Made by a program: the position numbers and the translations under genes. The notes beneath the pieces were generated by a model. That model worked only from the letters and a program-made list of their open reading frames with translations, was not told the DNA's origin and ran no database searches. From RGIG6353 sp045660745 (GTDB lineage Bacteria; Bacillota; Clostridia; Oscillospirales; SIG627), in NCBI GenBank assembly GCA_045660745.1, contig JAZREJ010000043.1, forward strand, positions 1 through 12,559: 12,559 nt of DNA. Reading direction: 5' to 3'. Positions 1 through 5,624 of this stretch are shown piece by piece; the first letter of the stretch is position 1, and every line of letters starts with the position of its first letter.

Positions 1-5
1 TTCAT
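1..5 (-). CDS. First codons of a gene leaving the window (possibly an IS200/IS605 transposase)
   Basis: An ATG (positions 5-3) is followed by AA before the window edge, so only the start is visible. It is supported by a perfect AGGAGG at 14-19, 8 nt upstream, and by an extended -10 promoter at 56-64. The product cannot be read. The inverted repeat over its ribosome binding site and the upstream hairpin suggest a transposase tnpA of the IS200/IS605 type. The alternative is an ordinary gene, for example a glycyl radical enzyme partner of the activase that ends at 169. Confidence 0.55.
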
Positions 6-11
6 AGATTT

Positions 12-76
12 ATCCTCCTAATGTGGTTTTTGTTTTTGACTGGCAGGTCTTTTTCATTATACCACATTAGGAGGAT
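12..76 (-). repeat. Perfect 16-bp inverted repeat with one arm over a Shine-Dalgarno
   Basis: Arm 61-76 (ACCACATTAGGAGGAT on the plus strand) is the exact reverse complement of arm 12-27; 33 nt lie between them. In a minus-strand RNA entering from upstream, arm 76-61 carries UCCUCC and pairs with AGGAGG in arm 27-12, hiding the ribosome binding site of the gene starting at 5. The local promoter's -10 (61-56) overlaps the end of the upstream arm, so RNA starting near 48-49 lacks the anti-Shine-Dalgarno arm. The layout therefore allows translation only from the element's own promoter. Confidence 0.8.
56..64 (-). promoter_or_regulatory. Extended -10 promoter
   Basis: The minus strand reads TGG-TATAAT: a perfect -10 with the TGn extension. 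No good -35 is present 16-18 bp upstream, as is common for extended -10 promoters. The predicted start is near 48-49, giving a leader of about 44 nt ahead of the ATG at position 5. Confidence 0.6.
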
Positions 77-103
77 TCTTCTTTCATAGGTTAACCTTTT
101 TTG

Positions 104-126
104 AACCACGCGACTATCGCGTGGTT
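104..126. repeat. Perfect hairpin AACCACGCGA-CTA-TCGCGTGGTT
   Basis: Arms 104-113 and 117-126 are fully complementary with a 3-nt loop. On the plus strand the hairpin is followed by TTTCTTT, so it could end plus-strand RNA. On the minus strand it is followed by CAAAAAAGG, so it is not a terminator for the genes here. In the IS200/IS605 reading it would be the left-end recognition hairpin of the transposase. Confidence 0.65.
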
Positions 127-139
127 TTCTTTGTACAAT

Positions 140-169
140 AAAAAAGAGTCTCTCACGAGACTCTTTTTT
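140..169 (-). terminator. Rho-independent terminator of the eight-gene operon
   Basis: A 13-bp stem pairs 140-152 with 157-169 around a TCAC loop. Its core is GAGTCTC/GAGACTC, flanked by A and T runs on both sides, so it could act on both strands. The outer T of the stem is the last base of the activase stop codon (171-169), leaving no 3' spacer. It cleanly ends the operon that starts at the promoter near 5578. Confidence 0.9.
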
Positions 170-1071
170 TACGCCTTTTTAACAGGTTTTTCTGTTTTAT
201 CGGAAATAATCTCCATCCAATTTTCAACCTGAGATTCTTCGGGAAAACCAAGCTCACCAAGCTTATACTCTCTCCCTAACATTTTTGACTTGTTCATTCC
301 GAGCGGATGATAAGGCTCAATATTTATCTCCGTTATACCGTCAAATCTGTTCGCAACCTTAGCAATTCCCTCAAGGTGTTCTTTTCTGTCATTGCATCCC
401 GGAATTATCGGGCATCTTAATATGATATTTGCTCCAAGAGAATTTATAAGCTCAAGGTTTTTAAGGATGAGCTCATTTGTAACTCCTGTATATTCTCGGT
501 GCTTGTTGGGATCGGTCTCCTTATAATCAAACAAAAACAGGTCAACAAACGGCACAATCTCTCTGTAGTGCTCACTCGGTGCAAATCCGCAAGTCTCTAT
601 TGCTGTGTGGATAGAATTCTCACGAGCCTTCACGAGAAGCTCCTTTGCAAATTCAAACTGATACATAGGCTCACCGCCCGACAAAGTCATACCGCCGTTT
701 GAACTGTCATAAAAGACCTTATCCTTCAAAACCTCACGCATAACCTCGTCTGACGTCTTGATTTCCCCTGCTATCTCAAGCGCACCGGCAGAACACACGC
801 AACAATCACCACAGACGATACACCTGTCTCTTAAAAACACATGCTCACTATTGCAAAAGGAATGTGCGCCATTAGTACACTTAGACTCGCACAAGCGGCA
901 AGAAACACACTTGCTTGCGTTGTACATAAGCTCCCTGTCGGATTTTTGCGATTCGGGGTTATGGCACCATATGCACTTAAGGGGACATCCTTTAAGGAAT
1001 ACAGTCGTTCTAATCCCCGGACCATCATTGACAGAAAACTTCTGTATATTGAATACCGTTCCACTTTTCAT
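169..1071 (-). CDS. Glycyl-radical enzyme activating enzyme (PflA-like radical SAM protein)
   Basis: This 300-aa radical SAM activase would use a [4Fe-4S] cluster and S-adenosylmethionine to install the glycyl radical in a partner enzyme of the pyruvate formate-lyase superfamily. The radical SAM motif C29-x3-C33-x2-C36 follows the family signature NDGPGIRTTVFLKGC, and the GGEP motif is at 132-135. A ferredoxin-like insert follows, with C55-x2-C58-x2-C61-x3-C65 and C84-x2-C87-x2-C90, C91, C93. This two-cluster insert is typical of activases other than classical PflA. The second motif is unusual: the fourth Cys lies one residue closer than the normal x3 spacing and is followed by Ser, not Pro. 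The ATG at 1071 was chosen because AAGGAG (1083-1078) lies 6 nt upstream and the family N-terminus begins there. The frame stays open to 1179, but that extension is unlike the family. It is the last gene of the operon, 10 bp after the VOC gene. No glycyl radical enzyme is in the window, so its target is unknown. Confidence 0.93.
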   Translation of the reverse strand: MKSGTVFNIQKFSVNDGPGIRTTVFLKGCPLKCIWCHNPESQKSDRELMYNASKCVSCRLCESKCTNGAHSFCNSEHVFLRDRCIVCGDCCVCSAGALEIAGEIKTSDEVMREVLKDKVFYDSSNGGMTLSGGEPMYQFEFAKELLVKARENSIHTAIETCGFAPSEHYREIVPFVDLFLFDYKETDPNKHREYTGVTNELILKNLELINSLGANIILRCPIIPGCNDRKEHLEGIAKVANRFDGITEINIEPYHPLGMNKSKMLGREYKLGELGFPEESQVENWMEIISDKTEKPVKKA

Positions 1072-1077
1072 AAATTT

Positions 1078-1083
1078 CTCCTT
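1078..1083 (-). promoter_or_regulatory. Ribosome binding site that fixes the activase start
   Basis: AAGGAG on the minus strand, 6 nt before the ATG at 1071, overlaps the TAA stop (1084-1082) of the preceding VOC gene. It decides against the longer reading frame that extends up to 1179. Confidence 0.8.
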
Positions 1084-1462
1084 AGAAAAGCGGTTCTGTC
1101 CTTGATATAAAGTGAAGAATGTTGCCCTCCGGATCACGGAAAAACATTGTTCCGACGCCCTTCGATGTAACGGTTGCATCCTTTATGATAGGTGCGCCCG
1201 ATGCCTTCACCTTTTGAACATCGTTTTCAAAGTCATTCGTAGCTATTGCAAGATGGCGAATGCCGGGATTCTCAAGTTCCACAGGAGTATTTTCAGTTTC
1301 GCTCTTGCAGAATTCTATCATACTCCTATCCGAAAAAGCAACGAAATAGGTTCCCTTTCCGTTATCATATACTATCTCTCCATTAAAAAGATTAGCATAC
1401 CATGCCGAAAGCGCGGTACTGTCCTTAGCAAAAATTGCTACATGTTCTATTCCTGTAATCAT
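1082..1462 (-). CDS. VOC / glyoxalase-bleomycin-resistance superfamily protein
   Basis: The 126-aa protein has one pair of beta-alpha-beta-beta-beta modules. The first runs from IEHVAIF, the second from IRHLAIA, and it ends in the typical FRDPEGNILHFI. Likely metal ligands at the family positions are H7, E50, H70 and H117; the last is His where many members have Glu. The family includes glyoxalase I, dioxygenases, epimerases and antibiotic-binding or -modifying proteins. The sequence alone does not say which reaction it performs, and members of this length act as dimers. Its ATG overlaps the TGA of the nitroreductase gene (ATGA), with AAGGAGG upstream, so translation is probably coupled. The company of a nitroreductase and an exporter suggests handling of a reactive or toxic small molecule; that is inference. 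Confidence 0.85.
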   Translation of the reverse strand: MITGIEHVAIFAKDSTALSAWYANLFNGEIVYDNGKGTYFVAFSDRSMIEFCKSETENTPVELENPGIRHLAIATNDFENDVQKVKASGAPIIKDATVTSKGVGTMFFRDPEGNILHFISRTEPLF

Positions 1463-1998
1463 TTGTCTTCCTCCTTAAAGGTAACGGTTTTGTTAAAATT
1501 CTTTCTCTTTTTTGTTCTTAACTTATCGTCTTGTGACGCATAACCTAATGTTACCACAAGTCGTACATCCGTGTCAAGAGCACAAAGCTTTTTTATTTTA
1601 TCATTATCAAACCAACCAAGTATACAAGTAGAAAGACCTTGTGCGGTTGCCTCGGCGGTAAGATATGCTGTTGTTATACCTATGTCTATTGAACGGTAGT
1701 CATTGTGCTTTATCTTAGCTCCAAGTGCAGCGGTTGTTGAATAGGAGTCTTCTGAGACTACTATCAGAATCGGTGCATCAACAGCAAACTTGTTCATTCC
1801 CATTCCCATCGTACACTCCGCTACACTTTTTGCGAGAGCCCCTTGGCAAACAGTAAAATGATACGGTTGAGCATTGCATGCCGACGGTGCAAGAATAGCG
1901 CTTTCAAGTACCGCGCGAAGCTTCTCCTCCTCAACCTCTTTTTTTGTGTCATAGCTTCTGCAGGATTGACGATTTAATGCTATTTCACGAAAATTCAT
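1459..1998 (-). CDS. Nitroreductase-family FMN oxidoreductase
   Basis: A 179-aa flavoprotein of the nitroreductase fold, probably FMN-binding, homodimeric and cytoplasmic, reducing nitroaromatics, quinones or other electrophiles with NAD(P)H. Visible family marks are the N-terminal R10-QSCR14-SY motif for phosphate binding of FMN, the LAPSACNAQPYHF segment (about residues 36-48), the ITTAYLTAEATAQGLSTCILGWF segment and the LGYAS motif near the C-terminus. The length is normal for the short subgroup. The start ATG directly follows the permease stop (TAA then ATG, no spacer), with GGAG inside the permease's last codons. The stop overlaps the VOC gene start. The physiological substrate cannot be read. 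Confidence 0.9.
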   Translation of the reverse strand: MNFREIALNRQSCRSYDTKKEVEEEKLRAVLESAILAPSACNAQPYHFTVCQGALAKSVAECTMGMGMNKFAVDAPILIVVSEDSYSTTAALGAKIKHNDYRSIDIGITTAYLTAEATAQGLSTCILGWFDNDKIKKLCALDTDVRLVVTLGYASQDDKLRTKKRKNFNKTVTFKEEDK

Positions 1999-2898
1999 TT
2001 ACTTTTTCTCCATTCGTTTTAAAAGATTTATAAAAACGTATATAGCTACGAACACAACAACGGAAGCGCAAATTATCATATACATGCTTCCAACACTTAC
2101 GCGTTCACCAAAAAAGTACACATTTAGGTCAAAGGTATCTTTAACACCGTCAATAAACTCACGTGGTATTCCCTCTTTTTCCATTTGTTCAAACGTCGTG
2201 CCAAGCGCATGATTTCTCACAAGAGAGGTCGCGTATGTGCCCGGCAAAAACATTATCACCCTCTGCAAAGCGGGAGAAAATTGTGATATTGGCATATATG
2301 CGCCGCATATAAATCCGTAGCAAGAGCTTACGATTGAGCCGACTGCCGACATCTGCCCCTGAGAGGAAAGAAAATATACAATGATGCTTGAGAAAGCCGT
2401 TCCGAACATGGATAAAAGTGTAACGTCGACAAATATCAATAGAATATCTGAGAGCGCAAGGTATGCGTTCATGATATCACAGTATATAAGGCAAGCTGCA
2501 GTTGCCACGTAACAAATAAGAAGAGTTGACACAAGGGACGCTACATAATATGAAAGAGAAAGAGTCGTATTCTTAACGGGCGACACATCAATATCCCGTC
2601 TTGCCCCGCTAACCTTATCCTGAACCATAAGAAGATTTGAACAGAATGCTACCGTAATGCAGGATACGGCAAGAATTGATGACATAAGCTGACCTGCAAC
2701 TACACTGTTCGCCATTCTGTCTGATATCACGATTCCGTCAACTACCGTCGCAAGCAGACTGTCGCGGTAGACATTTCCAAGAAATGTCGCGTAGAGCACG
2801 AGTAATATAAGCGGGGTTGCAAGAGACGTAAAAAACATTCCCTTGTCAGAAAAGAAAAGCTTAATATTGCGTCTTGTAAGAGATCTCAAAGCATTCAT
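1999..2898 (-). CDS. ABC-2 type transporter permease
   Basis: This 299-aa integral membrane protein should form the channel of an exporter with the ATPase encoded directly upstream. It shows six hydrophobic segments in the ABC-2 pattern: one near residues 22-42, a soluble region, then four in the middle and a final helix (about 271-292) ending in basic NLLKRMEKK. The segment GAYMPISQFSPALQRVIMFLPGTY is characteristic of DrrB/NodJ/YhgE-like permeases. The start ATG overlaps the ATPase TGA (ATGA), with AGGAGGTG upstream. Such pairs export drugs, lipids, antimicrobial peptides or polysaccharides. Nothing here fixes the cargo. Confidence 0.9.
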   Translation of the reverse strand: MNALRSLTRRNIKLFFSDKGMFFTSLATPLILLVLYATFLGNVYRDSLLATVVDGIVISDRMANSVVAGQLMSSILAVSCITVAFCSNLLMVQDKVSGARRDIDVSPVKNTTLSLSYYVASLVSTLLICYVATAACLIYCDIMNAYLALSDILLIFVDVTLLSMFGTAFSSIIVYFLSSQGQMSAVGSIVSSCYGFICGAYMPISQFSPALQRVIMFLPGTYATSLVRNHALGTTFEQMEKEGIPREFIDGVKDTFDLNVYFFGERVSVGSMYMIICASVVVFVAIYVFINLLKRMEKK

Positions 2899-3800
2899 TT
2901 GCTCACCTCCTCTGTCTTGATACCCGTTGCGGCAAGAAACACGTCGTCCATCTTGCCTTTAACAAATTCAAAATCCTCAAAGCCGTGTTCACAAATTATA
3001 TTCCTTGCCTCAAGTGCTGACTCAACGCTTATCCTATATCCATCCCTAACCTTCACAAATTGTTTTCCTTTAAAAGACAGCTGTTCTTCGCTCACGCCGT
3101 ACACAGTTAATGTGTCTTTAGCGTATTTATCCTTGAGCGCATTCGGAGTACCCTCTGCAACAATTTCACCTCCGCTTATTATAACAACATAATCAGCCTC
3201 AGATGCTTCCTCCATATAATGTGTGGTAAGTAGCACTGTAAGCCCTTCGCTCTTCTGTAATTTTGTAACGACATTCCACAAAAGAGATCTCGTCTGCGGA
3301 TCAAGACCTGTTGTCGGCTCGTCAAGAATCAAAATTTTCGGTTTGTGCAAAAGCGCTCTGGCAATATCTATTCTCCGTCTCTGTCCTCCCGAGAGCTTTC
3401 CTACCTTACGCTTCAATAAATCTTTGAAATCAAGAAGCTCGGCTATTTCTTCAATTCTCGCGTCAAGCTCGCCTCCATGAAGTGAGTAAAGCGCCCCTCG
3501 GCTCTTCAGGTTTTCCGCAACACTGAGCGACTTATCAAGAACAGAATTCTGAAACACTACTCCTATGTCGCGCTTAACGGAATCTGTTCCACTGTCGCTA
3601 TCTGCGCCGTTAATAATTATTTTTCCCGAATCCTTCGCGAGAATGTTACAAATAATATTGATTGTTGTTGATTTACCTGCGCCGTTTACTCCCAGAAAAG
3701 CAAAAAGCTCCCCTTCCCTTACCGAGAATGACAGGTCGCGAACGGCGTGAAGCTGTCCGTAATACTTGTTAAGCCCTGTTATTTCAATTATTTTTTTCAT
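2895..3800 (-). CDS. ABC transporter ATP-binding protein (DrrA/CcmA type)
   Basis: This 301-aa ATPase powers the adjacent ABC-2 permease at the inner face of the membrane. All motifs are present: Walker A GVNGAGKST (37-45), Q-loop Q84, signature LSGGQ (136-140), Walker B ILILDE (156-161), D-loop LDP (166-168) and H-loop H194. After the roughly 215-residue nucleotide-binding domain comes the C-terminal extension seen in DrrA-like exporters, ending in GKMDDVFLAATG. Its ATG overlaps the stop of the kinase gene (ATGA), and its stop overlaps the permease start, so the pair is translationally coupled. It is an exporter rather than an importer, because there is no binding-protein gene and the permease is of the ABC-2 class. 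Confidence 0.95.
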   Translation of the reverse strand: MKKIIEITGLNKYYGQLHAVRDLSFSVREGELFAFLGVNGAGKSTTINIICNILAKDSGKIIINGADSDSGTDSVKRDIGVVFQNSVLDKSLSVAENLKSRGALYSLHGGELDARIEEIAELLDFKDLLKRKVGKLSGGQRRRIDIARALLHKPKILILDEPTTGLDPQTRSLLWNVVTKLQKSEGLTVLLTTHYMEEASEADYVVIISGGEIVAEGTPNALKDKYAKDTLTVYGVSEEQLSFKGKQFVKVRDGYRISVESALEARNIICEHGFEDFEFVKGKMDDVFLAATGIKTEEVSK

Positions 3801-4309
3801 TTTCTCAACCTCTCAAGTGCCTTTTCAAGCTTCAGGCAATTCTCAAAAACTCCGTCGCTTGAAGTATCCACTATAATGTCTGCGTACTTCTCATAAAGAG
3901 GAGTGCGTTCTGCGTAAATATCCTCAAAGCTCTGACCCTGTCGCATAAAAATTCCTCTGGTAGAGTAGTCTCTTATACGCTCCTTCAAAATTTCGCAAGG
4001 AACTCTTATATACACTATCTTCCCGATATCTTTCAAATGTTCCATGGCATCAGCTCCAAACACTGCACTGCCACCTGTGGCGATTACCGTATGCTTTGTA
4101 TCAAGGGATGCGTTAACCTCGTTCTCTGTTTTTAGAAAATACTCATTTCCGTACTCTCTCATAATTTCAAACAACCGCTTACCCTCTTTTTCTTGAATAA
4201 GAAGGTCTGTATCAATAAATTTATATCCAAGTCTTTTCGCAAGAAGTACTCCGACCGTACTTTTGCCGGACCCGGGCATGCCGATAAGTGTTATGTTATC
4301 CGTTTTCAT
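3797..4309 (-). CDS. Shikimate kinase-like P-loop kinase
   Basis: A 170-aa AroK-family protein of normal length. It has Walker A GMPGSGKST (10-18), the FIDTD segment with D33 and D35, the GG pair at 79-80, a lid arginine R118 (STRGI) and the C-terminal AERTPLYEKYAD with R135. Classical shikimate kinases carry an FRxxE motif whose Arg binds the shikimate carboxylate. Here it reads F58-L59-K60-T61-E62, so that Arg is Leu. The fold and ATP site are secure, but the acceptor may be another small polyol or acid, or an Arg elsewhere may substitute. No other aromatic-pathway gene is nearby. It is translationally coupled (ATGA) to genes on both sides. A default annotation would be shikimate kinase; I hold the substrate open. 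Confidence 0.82.
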   Translation of the reverse strand: MKTDNITLIGMPGSGKSTVGVLLAKRLGYKFIDTDLLIQEKEGKRLFEIMREYGNEYFLKTENEVNASLDTKHTVIATGGSAVFGADAMEHLKDIGKIVYIRVPCEILKERIRDYSTRGIFMRQGQSFEDIYAERTPLYEKYADIIVDTSSDGVFENCLKLEKALERLRK

Positions 4310-4530
4310 TTTTCAGTATCCTCTCCGAAGCATTCTACATCTACGTCAAGCGGGGCATCTATTTCATCGGAAACGTATTTACCGCTTTTTTTACGTTGCT
4401 TCACACATTCTGTGAGAATATATTCAATCTGTCCGTTAACAGAGCGAAAGTCATCTTCAGCCCACGCCATTATATCGCGATAAAGCTTCTCGCTGAGTCG
4501 AAGAGGTATCTGTTTCTTCTCGCCTGCCAT
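4306..4530 (-). CDS. Ribbon-helix-helix (Arc/CopG-like) DNA-binding protein
   Basis: A 74-aa protein with a compact ribbon-helix-helix domain: a basic beta strand at residues 5-12 (KKQIPLRL), helix A at about 14-27 (EKLYRDIMAWAEDDF) and helix B at about 31-47 (VNGQIEYILTECVKQRK). An acidic tail of about 25 residues follows. Such proteins bind DNA as dimers, inserting paired strands into the major groove, usually at tandem short sites. It starts 1 bp after the SPFH gene stop, with AGGAAG upstream, and overlaps the kinase start. Two identical 10-bp palindromes 11 bp apart over the operon promoter are a natural target, so autoregulation is my inference. It could instead be the antitoxin-like half of a pair, but no toxin-like gene adjoins it. 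Confidence 0.85.
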   Translation of the reverse strand: MAGEKKQIPLRLSEKLYRDIMAWAEDDFRSVNGQIEYILTECVKQRKKSGKYVSDEIDAPLDVDVECFGEDTEK

Positions 4531-4531
4531 A

Positions 4532-5518
4532 TCAATACAAGCTTCCTGTATTAACTATCGGCTGTGCATCACGGTTTCCGCAAAGCACTACGAGAAGGTT
4601 GGAAACCATTGCAGCACGGCGCTCCTCGTCGAGCTTGACCTTATCGTTTTCCTCAAGTCGTTCAAGCGCAAGCTCAACCATTCCAACAGCACCGTCAACT
4701 ATCATACGACGAGCATCAATTATAGCCGATGCCTGCTGACGCTGAAGCATAACAGCGGCAATTTCGGTAGCGTATGCAAGATATGTGATGCGTGCTTCGA
4801 CTATTTCAATTCCCGCATTTTCTACCCTATTTTGGATCTCATCTTTGATACGTGCGGCTACAACCTCGCTGGAGCCGCGAAGACTTCCGTCATCCGCCAT
4901 TCCGTCACCCGTTGTATCAATACCCGGAGCTACGTCGTATGGATATATACGAACAATATTTCTAAGCGCCGTGTCACACTGCAAGGATAAAAACTCCTTG
5001 TAGTTATCAACGTTAAATACCGCTTTTGCTGTGTCAACTATTCTCCAGGTAACCGCAATTCCTATTTCAACAGGGTTTCCGAGGCAATCGTTTATCTTCT
5101 GTCTGTTATTGTTGAGTGTCATTATTTTAAGCGATATCTTTTTCGGTACAATCTGTATCTGCTGACCGTTTACGGAAGTCTTAACAGTCGTAACGTCTCC
5201 GCTCTGATTAAGAGAGGTCTTAGCGGCAGGGTTGATTGCGGTTGAAAAAGGATTCACAAAAAAGAAGCCATCTCCCTTTATAGTTCCCTTATATTTACCG
5301 AAAAGAGTTATTACAAGTGCTTCCTGAGGCTTGAGCACACGAAGTCCGCAAAAAGGTATCCATCCCACACAAAGTAAGATTCCCGACACCGCGGAAACTG
5401 CCACGTTTTTCATAATTGCGCCGTATATCGTTCCTGCGATTGCTGCAATAAGTAATATGCAAGTAAGCACCAAAACAGGCATACCGAGTTTTTTTGTTGT
5501 CAAAATTTTTTCTTTCAT
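4532..5518 (-). CDS. SPFH / band 7 domain membrane protein
   Basis: A 328-aa protein of the stomatin/prohibitin/flotillin/HflK superfamily. Two hydrophobic segments (about residues 13-34 and 39-60) anchor it, and GLRVLKPQEALVITLFGKYKGT begins the SPFH domain, which runs to about residue 260. Family marks include the GFFFVNPF segment and the helix ending YATEIAAVMLQRQQASAIIDARR. The C-terminal helical region ends in VSNLLVVLCGN and a short polar tail. Such proteins assemble into rings or microdomains that scaffold membrane proteases and transporters. It is the first gene of the eight-gene operon, with AGGAG upstream and its own promoter. Placement with an ABC exporter suggests a membrane-stress or envelope-transport role; that is inference. 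Confidence 0.92.
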   Translation of the reverse strand: MKEKILTTKKLGMPVLVLTCILLIAAIAGTIYGAIMKNVAVSAVSGILLCVGWIPFCGLRVLKPQEALVITLFGKYKGTIKGDGFFFVNPFSTAINPAAKTSLNQSGDVTTVKTSVNGQQIQIVPKKISLKIMTLNNNRQKINDCLGNPVEIGIAVTWRIVDTAKAVFNVDNYKEFLSLQCDTALRNIVRIYPYDVAPGIDTTGDGMADDGSLRGSSEVVAARIKDEIQNRVENAGIEIVEARITYLAYATEIAAVMLQRQQASAIIDARRMIVDGAVGMVELALERLEENDKVKLDEERRAAMVSNLLVVLCGNRDAQPIVNTGSLY

Positions 5519-5538
5519 AACATCTCTCCTAAATCTTT

Positions 5539-5559
5539 ATGATATCATAATGATATCAT
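5539..5559. promoter_or_regulatory. Twin palindromic operator ATGATATCAT x2
   Basis: Two identical perfect 10-bp palindromes, 5539-5548 and 5550-5559, are separated by one base, so their centres are 11 bp apart and lie on one face of the helix. The second contains the -10 box and the first spans the predicted start point near 5543. The geometry fits cooperative binding of two ribbon-helix-helix dimers, and the operon's second gene encodes such a protein. The repressor assignment is inference; the sequence repeat is certain. Confidence 0.72.
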
Positions 5560-5578
5560 AAATTAAAACAACTGTCAA
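5550..5578 (-). promoter_or_regulatory. Sigma-A promoter of the SPFH-to-activase operon
   Basis: A perfect -35 TTGACA (5578-5573), a 17-bp spacer and -10 TATCAT (5555-5550, five of six matches) place the start near 5543. That gives a leader of about 25 nt with AGGAG ahead of the SPFH start. It lies directly after the terminator of the upstream transporter gene, so the eight genes form an independent unit. Confidence 0.85.
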
Positions 5579-5589
5579 TACATTAAACA

Positions 5590-5624
5590 AAAAAATCTTC
5601 AGATGTTTAACCTGAAGATTTTTT
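5590..5624 (-). terminator. Terminator after the EamA transporter gene
   Basis: A 13-bp stem pairs 5590-5602 with 5612-5624 around a 9-nt loop. Its core is ATCTTCAG/CTGAAGAT, with A and T runs outside and a U tract on the minus strand. The stem includes part of the transporter's stop codon, so there is no spacer. The A/T flanks make it potentially bidirectional. Confidence 0.9.

Larger units (their letters stand above)
1..134 (-). mobile_element. Putative left end of an IS200/IS605-family element (partial)
   Basis: Read on the minus strand, just beyond the terminator of the preceding operon, there is a 9-10 bp subterminal hairpin (104-126). An extended -10 promoter follows, then a 16-bp inverted repeat that can hide the Shine-Dalgarno, then an ATG. 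IS200/IS605 elements are known to have imperfect subterminal hairpins instead of terminal inverted repeats. IS200 itself silences read-through expression with an end-proximal terminator and a stem that sequesters the tnpA ribosome binding site. The outer boundary near 127-139 is a guess, since these elements make no target duplication. The transposase and right end are outside the window, so this is inference from architecture only. Confidence 0.42.

Noticed and set aside
1069..1179. Longer N-terminus of the activase starting at 1179
   Set aside because: The extra 36 residues do not resemble the family, overlap the VOC gene almost entirely in another frame, and the ATG at 1071 has a good AAGGAG at the right distance.
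2471..2480. ATGATATCAC inside the permease gene as a further operator
   Set aside because: It is a single imperfect copy in coding sequence with no promoter nearby, and is easily explained by chance.
4306..5518. SPFH plus RHH genes as a toxin-antitoxin or phage-defence pair
   Set aside because: The SPFH protein looks like an ordinary membrane scaffold and has no nuclease, RelE-like or pore-toxin features, and the RHH protein is better explained as the operon repressor.
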